A DNA stretch of 50,417 nt, from contig DJBL01000017.1 in assembly GCA_002435595.1 (NCBI GenBank), positions 1-50,417 of the forward strand, written 5' to 3'. Source of the stretch: Stenotrophomonas maltophilia (GTDB lineage Bacteria; Pseudomonadota; Gammaproteobacteria; Xanthomonadales; Xanthomonadaceae). Both the position numbers and the translations under genes were made by a program. Shown here one piece after another: positions 33,111-41,770 of the stretch. Position 1 is the stretch's first letter. Each line of letters starts with the position of its first letter. A model generated the notes under the pieces. That model searched no databases. It was not told where the DNA came from and saw only the letters and a program-made list of their open reading frames with translations.

Positions 33111-33132
33111 GCCGACCTGCGGTCGGCTCTAC
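33111..33132 (-). repeat. GTAG REP between convergent genes
   Basis: A minus-strand unit, GTAGA head with GCCGACC/GGTCGGC arms, 4 bp beyond the DUF3108 gene stop and 13 bp after the terminator. Confidence 0.85.
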
Positions 33133-33136
33133 GTCC

Positions 33137-33820
33137 TCAATTCATCCCTTTGATCGTCAGGTCCAGCGCGTCCTTGCCGCTCTCACGCTGCAGCAGGCGT
33201 GCCGGCACCGGGAATTCCTTGACGATCCAGGCGATCAGTTCCTTGTTGCCATCGGTACGCGAGACCTTGGTGGCGTCGTAGGACTTGCCGCCCACGGTGA
33301 TCTTCTCCTGGCCCACCACCTTGTAGGTCATCGGCTTGATCCGGCCTTCGTCGACCATGCGGTAGCTCAGCGGCTTGCCGGCGGCCAGGTCGCGGGCGAT
33401 CGCCAGGTTGATCAGCAGTGCGTCCATGTCACCGGTCTTCAGCGCCACCGGGCCGCGACGGTCCGGCTTCACATCGCCGGTCCAGCTGGCCTGGTTGCTG
33501 CTCCAGTTGTAGGTGGCGTCCACGTTGCGCTTCTTGACCAGCAGCACCGAGCGGTCGTTGCTGCTGAGCGGGCGCAGGCGCCCATTGCTCTCGTCGAACA
33601 CGGTGCTCTGGCTGAGGTCGGCCAGCTGGTTCTTCACGTTCAGGCTGTAACGCCACTTGTTGGCGCCCTCGCTGGTGAGGGTCATGGTGCCGTTGGCCTG
33701 CATGCCCATGTAGCTGGCCTGGTAATCAGCCTTGAAGGGCTGCAGGGCCATGGCGGGCAGGCTCACCACGGCCAGTGCGCCGGCGGCGATCCAGGTCAGC
33801 GGGCGGTTCATCAGGTTCAT
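33137..33820 (-). CDS. DUF3108 exported protein (copy 1)
   Basis: A 227-residue periplasmic protein: signal peptide (MNLMNRPLTWIAAGALAVVSLPAMA), then the DUF3108 beta-rich domain (FKADYQASYMGMQANGTMTL; STVFDESNGRLRPLSS; MTYKVVGQEKITVGGKSYDATKV). AAGGAG precedes the ATG. It starts 2 bp after the stop of a diverged paralogue, so it is a tandem duplicate in one operon downstream of purN. The function of the family is unknown; a lipocalin-like or outer-membrane-associated role is possible. Confidence 0.85.
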   Translation of the reverse strand: MNLMNRPLTWIAAGALAVVSLPAMALQPFKADYQASYMGMQANGTMTLTSEGANKWRYSLNVKNQLADLSQSTVFDESNGRLRPLSSNDRSVLLVKKRNVDATYNWSSNQASWTGDVKPDRRGPVALKTGDMDALLINLAIARDLAAGKPLSYRMVDEGRIKPMTYKVVGQEKITVGGKSYDATKVSRTDGNKELIAWIVKEFPVPARLLQRESGKDALDLTIKGMN

Positions 33821-33822
33821 GC

Positions 33823-34608
33823 TCAGACTCCTTGGTATTCGATCAGGCGCAGATCGATCCGATCTTCGCCATCTTCGCGTTGCAGGATGCGCACCGGCGT
33901 AGGGACGCCGTTTGCGATCCAGAGGATGGTTTCATCATTGCCGCCGTTGGTCCGGTGGACCCGCAGCGCGTTGTAGGACAGCTCGCCGACCTGCACGTTC
34001 TCGGTGTCGGCGGCGGCCTGGTAGTCGTGCTGGCGCACCCGGCCCACATCGACGTAGCGGTAGTGCATCTGCCCGCCGGGGCGGGCATCGCGCATGATCG
34101 CCAGGTTGATCAGCAGCGCGCTCTGGTCGCCGGGCTGCAGCGGGATCGGCTGGGTGCGCTCCTTTTTCAGGTCGCCCAGCCATTGCGCGGTGCCGGCCTG
34201 CCAGTTGTAGGTGCCGCTGACCTTCTTGCCCAGGAACAGGCCCTTGCGCACCGTGGCCTGGCTGATCGGCACGTAGGTGTCGCCGCGCTTCTCGAACACG
34301 GTGCTCTGTTCCAGGTTGAGTCCGAGCACGCTGGCAAAGCCGCGCCTGCCGACCACCTGCATGTCCACCCGCCACTGCGCGCCGCCGGTGTGGGTGACCC
34401 GCATGGTGGCATCGCCCGCTTCCTTGCCCTTGTACAGGGCCTGGTAGGTGGCGGTGAACGGCTCCAGCGCGGGCGCTTCCCAGCGGATCGCCGGCACCGC
34501 CGGCAGCGGCGGCGCCACCGGCGCGGGCGGCTCCTGCGCCTGCGCGATCGCCACGGTGCACAGCAGGGATGCAAGCAGCAGCACTGGCTTGGACGAAGGG
34601 ATCTTCAT
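33823..34608 (-). CDS. DUF3108 exported protein (copy 2)
   Basis: A 261-residue paralogue of copy 1. Signal peptide MKIPSSKPVLLLASLLCTVAIAQA, a Pro/Ala-rich linker (EPPAPVAPPLPAVPA), then DUF3108 with matching landmarks (FTATYQALYKGKEAGDATMRV, STVFEKRGDTYVPIS, YNWQAGTAQWLGD, ILQREDGEDRIDLRL). The proline linker, absent from copy 1, and low identity suggest an old duplication. Confidence 0.84.
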   Translation of the reverse strand: MKIPSSKPVLLLASLLCTVAIAQAQEPPAPVAPPLPAVPAIRWEAPALEPFTATYQALYKGKEAGDATMRVTHTGGAQWRVDMQVVGRRGFASVLGLNLEQSTVFEKRGDTYVPISQATVRKGLFLGKKVSGTYNWQAGTAQWLGDLKKERTQPIPLQPGDQSALLINLAIMRDARPGGQMHYRYVDVGRVRQHDYQAAADTENVQVGELSYNALRVHRTNGGNDETILWIANGVPTPVRILQREDGEDRIDLRLIEYQGV

Positions 34609-34675
34609 GCGGGCAGGAGAAAGGGGGGAGGGAGAGGATGCCAGCGAGCGGATCAGGGGCGCGTGTGCGCGCCGC

Positions 34676-35335
34676 TCAGCCGTTCAGCTTGCCGGCGCAA
34701 TCTAGGCGCAACGGGCTAAACAGGGGGTGACCGTCCACCTGCAGGTGGCCTTCGCGTTCAGCTACGCGGCCGGCCACCAGCCACTGCAGGCTGGCGATCA
34801 ACAGTGGATGCTCCACGTCCAGCACGCGCCGGGCCAGCGTTTCGGGGGTATCGCCGGGCTGCACCGGCACCCGCGCCTGCGCCAGCACGCTGCCGGCGTC
34901 CAGCTCGGGCACGACGAAATGCACGCTGGCCCCGTGCTCGGTATCGCCGGCTTCCAGCGCCCGCGCATGGGTATGCAGGCCCTTGTACAGCGGCAGCAGC
35001 GAGGGATGGATGTTGACCAGGCGGCCCTCGAAGCGGGCCACGAACGCCTGCCCCAGGATCCGCATGTAACCGGCGCAGACCACCCAGTCCGGGGCGAACC
35101 CGGCCAGCGCATCGGCGAGGGCGGCATCGAAACTGGCGCGGTCGGCGAAGTCCTTCGGCGAGCGCGCCCAGCGGCGGTCGCTGGGCACGCTGTCCAGGGC
35201 CGGGGCCTCGGGCTTGTCCGACAGCACCGCCACCACCTCGGCATCGAGTTGGCCGGCCTCGATCGCCGCCAGGATCGCCTGCAGGTTGCTGCCGCGGCCG
35301 GAGGCCAGCACCGCGATACGGCTGCGCGCGGTCAC
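34676..35335 (-). CDS. purN: Phosphoribosylglycinamide formyltransferase
   Basis: A 219-residue enzyme of purine synthesis using 10-formyl-THF. GRGSNLQAIL near the N-terminus, the catalytic motif NIHPSLLPLYKGLHTH (Asn and His) and GASVHFVVPELDAG with the catalytic Asp. The start is GTG at 35335, overlapping the stop of the DUF2238 gene as GTGA. purM lies two genes upstream in the same direction. Confidence 0.94.
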   Translation of the reverse strand: MTARSRIAVLASGRGSNLQAILAAIEAGQLDAEVVAVLSDKPEAPALDSVPSDRRWARSPKDFADRASFDAALADALAGFAPDWVVCAGYMRILGQAFVARFEGRLVNIHPSLLPLYKGLHTHARALEAGDTEHGASVHFVVPELDAGSVLAQARVPVQPGDTPETLARRVLDVEHPLLIASLQWLVAGRVAEREGHLQVDGHPLFSPLRLDCAGKLNG

Positions 35336-35973
35336 CGGGCAGCCCCGCGCCGGGCCAGCGGCCACACCAGCACGCTGCCCACGGTGGCCAGCAGCATGTC
35401 CGCGTGGGCATCCCACATGTCGCCCTGCTGGCCGTTGTAGGCCTCGGCCGCTTCGGGCGAGAGCAGCAGGGCGATGCCCCATTCCAGCCATTCGTAGACC
35501 AGGCTGGAGCACATCACCGCCATCACCGCCAGGGTGAAGGCCTGGCCCATGCGCAGTGCCGGCCAGGCATGCCGCGCCAACTGCAGCAGCGCCGGGGTGA
35601 AGCACAGCCCGTACAGCAGGTGGATCAGGCGGTCGAAGTGGTTGCGCTGCCAGCCGAACGCCGCGTTCGGCGACCACCCGGTGAGCGCCTGCAGCCAGGC
35701 GTCGTACGGCACGTTGGAGTACAGCCAGCGCGCGGCCACGCAGTGGATGGCGATGAAGGCACAGATCGCCACGAAGGCGCCGCTGCCCAGGGGCCAGCGC
35801 CGGTTGACCCACCACAACGCCACCAGCCCGATGACGGCCAGCGAGCCATGCAGGGCCTGCTCGGCCGGCCACAGCGGATGGATCCAGGTGGCCGCGAACA
35901 CCCCCAGTACGGCGACAAAGGCGGCCTTCTGGGCCATCGGAAGCGAACGGGCGCTGCGGCCACGGTGGTTCAT
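35332..35973 (-). CDS. DUF2238 (YjdF-type) membrane protein
   Basis: A 213-residue inner-membrane protein with about six helices. The family pattern is seen in NHFDRLIHLLYGLCFTPALLQ, SSLVYEWLEWGIALLL and QQGDMWDAHADMLLATVGS, with conserved acidic and His residues in or near the membrane. Function unknown. It sits between purM and purN, coupled to purN by a 4-bp overlap. Start ATG 35973. Confidence 0.82.
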   Translation of the reverse strand: MNHRGRSARSLPMAQKAAFVAVLGVFAATWIHPLWPAEQALHGSLAVIGLVALWWVNRRWPLGSGAFVAICAFIAIHCVAARWLYSNVPYDAWLQALTGWSPNAAFGWQRNHFDRLIHLLYGLCFTPALLQLARHAWPALRMGQAFTLAVMAVMCSSLVYEWLEWGIALLLSPEAAEAYNGQQGDMWDAHADMLLATVGSVLVWPLARRGAAR

Positions 35974-35990
35974 GCGCGTCAGCCGGAGGG

Positions 35991-36497
35991 TCAGGGCGTG
36001 GAGGGGGACAGGGGGGCGGGGTGCAGGAAACGTTCCCGCACCGAGGGGCGCGACAGGATCACCAGGGTGAAAATGCCAAGAATGGTGCCCAACGGCAGTG
36101 ACATGCAGCACAGGCCGGCGGCGATCAGGCACAGGGTGTGGCGTTGCTGGCGGGCCAGGCAGCGGCCCGCGTAGCCGATCAGCAGTGCCGCGGCGAGCAT
36201 GAACAGGAAGAACACGGCGCCCATGCCGGTGAACACCCAGCCCATCAGCTGGACTTCGGCGGGGGAGGAGGCCGTGTTGCTGTCCACCGGCATCACCCCG
36301 CCGAGGACGGCGATGCCGAGCACCAGGTAGACCACCGGAAACAGCGAGCACAGCGCGATGAACCCGGCCATCACGTAGTGGAAGATCGACAACAGGCGCA
36401 GTTGCGCCAGGTCATCGGGAGCGGCGGCGCCGGTCAGCACTGCCGGCGCGGTGGCCGGCAGCGGGGGCGGAGCGGTGCCATCCATGCGCGGCTGCAT
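35991..36497 (-). CDS. Four-helix membrane protein of unknown function
   Basis: A 168-residue protein with a Pro/Ala-rich cytoplasmic start and four hydrophobic segments (about 38-68, 82-110, 120-145). Composition resembles small DUF4064-like proteins, but I cannot assign a family. Start choice is uncertain: ATG 36497 (MQPRMDG) or 36485 (MDGTAPPP). It begins 8 bp after the purM stop and is presumably in the purM-purN operon. Confidence 0.6.
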   Translation of the reverse strand: MQPRMDGTAPPPLPATAPAVLTGAAAPDDLAQLRLLSIFHYVMAGFIALCSLFPVVYLVLGIAVLGGVMPVDSNTASSPAEVQLMGWVFTGMGAVFFLFMLAAALLIGYAGRCLARQQRHTLCLIAAGLCCMSLPLGTILGIFTLVILSRPSVRERFLHPAPLSPSTP

Positions 36498-36505
36498 GCG
36501 TGGGA

Positions 36506-37561
36506 TCAGCCGATCCTGACGCGCTCGGCACCGCCGGCGACGGTGACCTCGCCGATGGTCCAGTGCTCCAGGCCCTGGGCGGCCACGGCGGCAGCCACGG
36601 CCTGGACCTGGTCGGGGGCCACGATCAGCACGAAGCCGATGCCGCAGTTGAAGGTGCGCCACATCTCGCTGTCGGCCACCGCGCCTTCCTTCTGCAGCCA
36701 CTGGAACACCGGCGGCAGCGTCCAGGCGCTGGCCTGGATGTCCAGGCCCAGGCCCTCGGGGACCACGCGGATGATGTTCTCGGTGAGGCCGCCACCGGTG
36801 ATGTGGGCCATGCCGTGGATGGCCGCGCCATGGGCCTTGAGCAGGGCCAGGATCGGCTTGACGTACAGGCGGGTCGGGGCCATCAGCGCATCGACCAGCT
36901 TGACCCCGCCGTCCAGCTCCAGGTCGGCCGGCTGGCCGGCGCGGTCATAGATGCGGCGCACCAGCGAATAGCCGTTGGAGTGCGGGCCGGAGGACGCAAT
37001 GCCGATCAGCACGTCGCCGGCGGCCACGCTGGCGCCGTCCTTGAGCTCGCTCTTTTCCACGCCGGCCACGGTGAAGCCGGCCAGGTCGTACTCGCCCGGG
37101 GCGTACATGTCCGGCATTTCAGCGGTTTCGCCGCCGATCAGCGCGCAGCCGGCCTCGGTGCAGCCGTTGGCGATGCCGCCCACGACCGCCGCGGCGGTGT
37201 CGATGTCCAGCTTGCCGGTGGCGAAGTAGTCCAGGAAGAACAACGGCTCGGCGCCCTGCACCAGCACGTCGTTCACGCACATGGCCACCAGGTCGATGCC
37301 GATGGTGTCGTGTCGGCCCAGCTGTTGTGCCAGCTTCAGCTTGGTGCCCACGCCGTCGGTGCCCGAGACCAGCACCGGCTCGCGGTACTTGTTGGACAGG
37401 TCGAACAGCGCGCCGAAGCCCCCCAGCCCACCCATCACCTCGGGGCGGAAGCTGCGCTTGACCAGCGGCTTGATGCGCTCGACCAGTTCGTTGCCCGCGT
37501 CGATGTCGACACCGGCATCGCGGTAGGTCAGGGGAGAGGGGTTGGACGGGGAGTTGGTCAC
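36506..37561 (-). CDS. purM: Phosphoribosylformylglycinamidine cyclo-ligase
   Basis: A 351-residue AIR synthetase. The N-terminus LTYRDAGVDIDAGNELVERI, the substrate/ATP loop VSGTDGVGTKLKLAQQ, DLVAMCVNDVLVQGAEPLFFLDY and GGETAEMPDMY are diagnostic. It works one step from PurN in purine synthesis. It is divergent from the DUF2066 gene with 108 bp between. Confidence 0.97.
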   Translation of the reverse strand: MTNSPSNPSPLTYRDAGVDIDAGNELVERIKPLVKRSFRPEVMGGLGGFGALFDLSNKYREPVLVSGTDGVGTKLKLAQQLGRHDTIGIDLVAMCVNDVLVQGAEPLFFLDYFATGKLDIDTAAAVVGGIANGCTEAGCALIGGETAEMPDMYAPGEYDLAGFTVAGVEKSELKDGASVAAGDVLIGIASSGPHSNGYSLVRRIYDRAGQPADLELDGGVKLVDALMAPTRLYVKPILALLKAHGAAIHGMAHITGGGLTENIIRVVPEGLGLDIQASAWTLPPVFQWLQKEGAVADSEMWRTFNCGIGFVLIVAPDQVQAVAAAVAAQGLEHWTIGEVTVAGGAERVRIG

Positions 37562-37669
37562 GGGCGTCGGCGCTGCGCTGGGGTGAATCTGCGATTTTAA
37601 CAGGCCACGTTGGCGCGCAGGCCCTATTCGGGCAACAATTCCCCCCGGATACGCTCAATGGAAGTTCTG

Positions 37670-38791
37670 ATGCGCCGCAGCCTCTTTTTGATGATGCTCC
37701 TCTCGCTATGCCTGCCGGTGGCCACGATGGCCCAGAGCGGACTGCGAACCGAAGGCGACGTGGCCACGGCCAGCGGTGCTTATGAAGCCGAAGTGCCGGT
37801 CAACAGCCAGTCCGACGGCGACCGCAACGGGGCCCTGGCGCGCGCGCTGGGCGTGGTGCTGGGCAAACTCTCCGGCGACCGCAGCGTGATGGGTCGCCCG
37901 GGGGTGGGCCAGGCGCTGCGTGGGGCCAAGGATTACGTGGCCAGCTACGACTACCGCCAGGACCAGAGCACCTCGGCCAGCGGTGCCCCGAGCTTCCGCA
38001 CCATGCTGGTGGCGCGGTTCCGGGAAGACGAGGTGGATGGCCTGATCGCCGCGCTGGGCCTGCCGCTGTGGCCGCAGCCGCGGCCCAAGCCGGTGGTCTG
38101 GCTGGCCATCGATGATGGCACCGGCCCGCGCCTGGTCAGCGTGCAGCAGGCCAATGCGGCCCGCCCGCTGCTCAACCGCGCCATCGAGCGCGGCTACAAG
38201 CTGGGCCTGCCCGGCGGCAGCGCGGCCGAACAGGCCCTGGTCGGCGCGATCTGGCGCCAGGACACCGCCGCGGTGGCCCGGGCCTCCTCGCGCTATGCCC
38301 CGCCGATGCAGCTGGTGGGCAAGCTGTACCGCGCCAACGGCGGCTGGGTGGCCGACTGGGTGTTCGTGGACGGTGGCAAGGAACTGAACAAGTGGACCAC
38401 CAAGGACAGTGACGCGCGCCGCGCCATGGCCAGCGGCGCCGACGGTGCCGCCGATGCGCTGGTGCGCCGCTACGCCAAGCCCGGCGTGGCCACCGGCGCG
38501 GCCGGCAGCTACACCATCGTGGTGGTGGGGCTGGACAGCGCCGAGGACTACCTGCGTCTGGCCGCGGGCCTGCGCGAGAACCCGGTGGTGCGCAACATCA
38601 CCCCGCTGCGCGCCTCCGGCAACCGCCTGGAGCTGTCGCTGGAGATGACCACCGGCCTGGCCGGCCTGAACCGCATGCTCGGCGACAACGGCGTGATCGC
38701 TCCGTTGGCCCCGCTGCCGGTGCCGGTCGATGCCAATGACCCGCCCGGTACCCCGCCGCCGCCGGCCAGCAACGAGTACCGTCTGCGATGA
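37670..38791 (+). CDS. DUF2066 exported protein
   Basis: A 373-residue protein of the DUF2066 family with signal peptide MRRSLFLMMLLSLCLPVATMA. The body has RNGALARALGVVLGKLSGDRSVMG and FREDEVDGLIAALGLPLWPQPRPKPVVWLAIDD, and a Pro-rich tail. ATG 37670 has GGAAG 6 nt upstream; an ATG at 37658 is less likely. It overlaps the PerM-like gene by 4 bp. The order DUF2066-PerM-hda beside purM-purN is a recurring gammaproteobacterial arrangement; the role is unknown. Confidence 0.85.
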   Translation: MRRSLFLMMLLSLCLPVATMAQSGLRTEGDVATASGAYEAEVPVNSQSDGDRNGALARALGVVLGKLSGDRSVMGRPGVGQALRGAKDYVASYDYRQDQSTSASGAPSFRTMLVARFREDEVDGLIAALGLPLWPQPRPKPVVWLAIDDGTGPRLVSVQQANAARPLLNRAIERGYKLGLPGGSAAEQALVGAIWRQDTAAVARASSRYAPPMQLVGKLYRANGGWVADWVFVDGGKELNKWTTKDSDARRAMASGADGAADALVRRYAKPGVATGAAGSYTIVVVGLDSAEDYLRLAAGLRENPVVRNITPLRASGNRLELSLEMTTGLAGLNRMLGDNGVIAPLAPLPVPVDANDPPGTPPPPASNEYRLR

Positions 38792-39960
38792 TCCTCACCC
38801 CCGAAGCCGAGATCGCGCAGTTCCTGCGCCGCCTCAAGTACGTGTTGGCGGCGCTGGCGGTAGGCTGGGTGATCTGGCTGCTCGGCCCGATCCTCACCCC
38901 GTTCGTGCTGGCCCTGGCGCTGGCCTGGCTGGGCGATCCGCTGGTCGACCGGATCGAGGCCACCGGCCGCTCGCGCAACACCGGCGTGGTGCTGGTGTTC
39001 CTGGCCATGATCCTGATGCTGACCGCCGCGCTGCTGATCCTGGTGCCGATGATCGAGCGCCAGATCGCCACCCTGGTGGCGGCCATCCCGCAGGCCCAGC
39101 AGTGGCTGATGCAGACCGGCATCCCGTGGTTCGAGCAGAAGACCGGGCTGGAGATCATGCAGTGGATGGACCCGGACCGCCTGATCGAGTGGGTGCGCAG
39201 CCACTGGCAGCAGGCCGGCGGTTTCGCCAAGACCTTCTTCGGCTACGTGTCGCGCTCGGGCTTCACGATGGTGACCTGGGTGGTCAACCTGCTGCTGCTG
39301 CCGATCCTGGCGTTCTACTTCCTGCGTGACTGGGACAAGCTGGTCGAGCGCGTGGCGTCGATGATCCCGCGCAACCATATCGGCACCATCACCAAGCTGG
39401 CCCGCGAATCGGACGAGGTGCTGGGGGCGTTCATCCGCGGCCAGTTCCTGGTGATGATCGCGCTGGGCGTGGTGTATGCCGCCGGCCTGTCGCTGGTCGG
39501 GCTGAAGCTGGGCCTGTTGATCGGCCTGGTGGCGGGCCTGATCAGTTTCATCCCGTACCTGGGCGCGACCACCGGCATCGTCATGGCGGTAGCGGCCGCG
39601 CTGGTGCAGGCGCAGGGCTTCGACCTGAAGCTGCTGATCCTGGTCGGGGTGGTGTTCACGGTGGGCCAGTTGCTGGAAAGCTACGTGCTCACCCCGCGCA
39701 TCGTCGGCGACAAGATCGGCCTGCACCCGGTGGCGGTGATCTTCGCGGTGATGGCCGGTGGCCAGCTGTTCGGGTTCCTGGGCATGCTGCTGGCGCTGCC
39801 GGTGGCGGCGGTGAGCAACGTGCTGCTGCGCTATGCGCACCAGCGCTACCGCCAGAGCGACCTGTATGCCGGTGAGAAGTCGGCGATCGTGCTCGATTCG
39901 TACATCGACAAGCCCACGATCATCGTGGATACCTCGCCGAAGGCCCCCGACCCGCAGTGA
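38788..39960 (+). CDS. AI-2E/PerM family transporter
   Basis: A 390-residue membrane protein with about eight helices (two near residues 20-60, 70-95, 155-180, and five in 210-350). Family landmarks: LALALAWLGDPLVDRIE, LLLLPILAFYFLRDWDKL, GLVAGLISFIPYLGATTGIV and GQLLESYVLTPRIVGDKIGLHPV. Members are linked to autoinducer-2 export or Na+/H+ antiport; the substrate is unknown here. Start ATG 38788 overlaps the previous stop, and its own stop overlaps hda. Confidence 0.9.
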   Translation: MILTPEAEIAQFLRRLKYVLAALAVGWVIWLLGPILTPFVLALALAWLGDPLVDRIEATGRSRNTGVVLVFLAMILMLTAALLILVPMIERQIATLVAAIPQAQQWLMQTGIPWFEQKTGLEIMQWMDPDRLIEWVRSHWQQAGGFAKTFFGYVSRSGFTMVTWVVNLLLLPILAFYFLRDWDKLVERVASMIPRNHIGTITKLARESDEVLGAFIRGQFLVMIALGVVYAAGLSLVGLKLGLLIGLVAGLISFIPYLGATTGIVMAVAAALVQAQGFDLKLLILVGVVFTVGQLLESYVLTPRIVGDKIGLHPVAVIFAVMAGGQLFGFLGMLLALPVAAVSNVLLRYAHQRYRQSDLYAGEKSAIVLDSYIDKPTIIVDTSPKAPDPQ

Positions 39961-40667
39961 GCGTCGTCCCGCAGCTGCCGCTCGCCCTGCGCTATCCGCA
40001 GGACGAGCGGCTTGAGACCTTCATCGGTGCACCCGACGGTGCGCTGGCGCAGCTGCGTGCGATCGCGGTGGGCGCCGCCCACGACTGGGTGTACCTGGAA
40101 GGCGCGGCGGGTACCGGCAAGACCCACCAGGCGCTGGCGATGTGTTCGCTGGCCGAACAGGCCGGCCGCCAGCCGACCTACCTGCCGCTGAAGGCGGTGG
40201 TGGGGCGCACCCGTGCCGCGCTGGAGTCGCTGGAAGGCCGCGACCTGGTGGCGCTGGACGGGCTGGATGCGGTGGCCGGGCAGCGCGAGGACGAAGTGGC
40301 GCTGTTCGATTTCCACAACCGCGCGCGCAGTGCCGGGATCACCCTGCTGTACACCGCCCAGCATGCCCCGGACCAGCTTGGCCTGGTGCTGCCGGACCTG
40401 CGCTCACGCCTGCAGCAGTGCGTGCGCCTGCACCTGCAGCCGCTGGATGACGAAGGCCGCGCGGCGGTGCTGCGCGAGCGCGCGCTGCGTCGTGGCCTGG
40501 CCATTGATGAAGCCGCCATCGAGTGGCTGCTGACCCGCACCGGCCGCGAACTGGGCAGCCTGGTGAGCCTGCTGGACTGGCTGGACCGCGAATCGATGGC
40601 CGCGCAGCGGCGCATCACCGTGCCGTTCCTGCGCCAGGTGCTGGAAGACGGCCCGCACCGGCTGTAG
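39957..40667 (+). CDS. hda: DnaA regulatory inactivator Hda
   Basis: A 236-residue AAA+ protein related to DnaA domain III that, with the sliding clamp, stimulates DnaA-ATP hydrolysis after initiation. N-terminal clamp-binding-like motif QLPLALRYP, Walker A GAAGTGKT (49-56), LVALDGLDAVAGQ as Walker B, and the C-terminal helical lid. The GTG start overlaps the previous stop (GTGA). Its TAG stop (40665-40667) lies in the GTAG head of a REP. Confidence 0.94.
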   Translation: MSVVPQLPLALRYPQDERLETFIGAPDGALAQLRAIAVGAAHDWVYLEGAAGTGKTHQALAMCSLAEQAGRQPTYLPLKAVVGRTRAALESLEGRDLVALDGLDAVAGQREDEVALFDFHNRARSAGITLLYTAQHAPDQLGLVLPDLRSRLQQCVRLHLQPLDDEGRAAVLRERALRRGLAIDEAAIEWLLTRTGRELGSLVSLLDWLDRESMAAQRRITVPFLRQVLEDGPHRL

Positions 40668-40685
40668 CGCCGACCGTTGGTCGGC
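40664..40685 (+). repeat. REP overlapping the hda stop codon
   Basis: GTAG head with GCCGACC/GGTCGGC arms, in the opposite orientation to the array that follows. The TAG of the head is the hda stop. Confidence 0.9.
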
Positions 40686-40710
40686 TGCTCTGCTGCGGCC
40701 GGGCGAAATG

Positions 40711-41056
40711 CAGCCGACCAACGGTCGGCGCTACCACCGGGGCGATACAGCCGACCAACGGTCGGCGCTACCACCGGGGATGCAGCCGACCAACGGTCGG
40801 CGCTACCGCTGGGGCGATACAGCCGACCAACGGGCGGCGCTACCACCGGGGATGCAGCCGACCAACGGTCGGCGCTACCGCCGGGGATGCAGCCGACCAA
40901 CGGTCGGCGCTACCGCCGGGGGATGCAGCCGACCAACGGGCGGCGCTGCCGCCGGGGATGCAGCCGACCAACGGTCGGCGCTACCGCCGGGGGATGCAGC
41001 CGACCAACGGTCGGCGCTACCGCCGGGAGATGCAGCCGACCAACGGTCGGCGCTGC
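40711..41056 (-). repeat. Tandem array of ten REP units
   Basis: Ten near-identical 24-bp units with GTAG (GCAG in two) heads on the minus strand start at 40711, 40748, 40783, 40820, 40855, 40890, 40926, 40961, 40997 and 41033 (period 35-37 bp). Arms are GCCGACC and GGTCGGC; units 4 and 7 carry one G-for-T change in an arm. The 11-13-bp linkers are of two kinds, CACCGGGG(C)GAT(A/G) and CGCCGGGGATG, the former at the left end. It fills the space between convergent hda and murU. Confidence 0.92.
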
Positions 41057-41068
41057 CGCCGGGTGCCG

Positions 41069-41770
41069 TCAGCGCAACTGCGCGTCCAGCTGCGCCAGCC
41101 GCTCCGGCGTGCCGACGTCGGTCCATTGGCCGGCATGGTGCTGCCCGCTCACGCGACCCTGCGCCATGGCATGCCGCAGCAACGGCGCCAGGCCGAACTG
41201 CGGCGGCCGCGCCCGTGCGCCGACGGTGTCGCCGATCACGGCGCGCCACGCATCGAGAATCTGCGGGCGGTACACGCCGATGCCGGCGTAGGTCAGCCGC
41301 GCAGCGTCGCCTTCGTCGCTGACCCGGCCATCGGCGCGCAGGATGAAATCGCCGCGTGGATGCTGCACCGGGTTGTCCACCAGCACCACGTGCGCATCGC
41401 CCGTCGGTGCGTCGGGCAACATGTTGAACTCCAGGTCGGTCCAGACATCGCCGTTGACCACCAGGAACGGCGCATCGCCAAGCAGCGGCAACGCGTTGAG
41501 GATGCCGCCGCCGGTTTCCAGCGGTACCGCGCCTTCGTCGATGAGGTGCAGGCGCAGGCCCCAGCGCCCGCCGTCGCCCAGCGCGGGGGCGAACTGATCG
41601 CCCAGCCACGCGGTGTTGACCACCACATCCTCGACCCCGGCGGCCGCCAGGCGCTCCAGGTGCCACACGATCAGCGGCTTGCCGCCGGCCACCAGCAGCG
41701 GCTTGGGCGTGTGCAGGGTCAGCGGACGCATGCGCTCGCCCTTGCCGGCCGAGAAGATCAGCGCCTTCAT
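41069..41770 (-). CDS. murU: N-acetylmuramate-1-phosphate uridylyltransferase
   Basis: A 233-residue nucleotidyltransferase. N-terminal SAGKGERMRPLT (NTP loop), TPKPLLVAGGKPLI, LVVNGDVWTDL with metal-binding Asp, and the C-terminal GQWTDVGTPERL. Next to amgK this is the MurU of the cell-wall recycling bypass, making UDP-MurNAc from MurNAc-1-P without de novo synthesis. Start ATG 41770 overlaps the amgK stop as ATGA. Confidence 0.88.
   Translation of the reverse strand: MKALIFSAGKGERMRPLTLHTPKPLLVAGGKPLIVWHLERLAAAGVEDVVVNTAWLGDQFAPALGDGGRWGLRLHLIDEGAVPLETGGGILNALPLLGDAPFLVVNGDVWTDLEFNMLPDAPTGDAHVVLVDNPVQHPRGDFILRADGRVSDEGDAARLTYAGIGVYRPQILDAWRAVIGDTVGARARPPQFGLAPLLRHAMAQGRVSGQHHAGQWTDVGTPERLAQLDAQLR

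Noticed and set aside
40711..41056. CRISPR-like regular repeats
   Set aside because: Repeats are 24-bp near-perfect palindromes with 11-13-bp linkers of only two kinds; true spacers are unique and about 30 bp, and no cas genes are near. These are REPs.
40523..41322. Open frames translating the REP array into a QPTNGRRYR-type repeat protein
   Set aside because: The peptide repeats are simply the REP palindrome read in three frames; the frames run in from hda or out over murU on the opposite strand.
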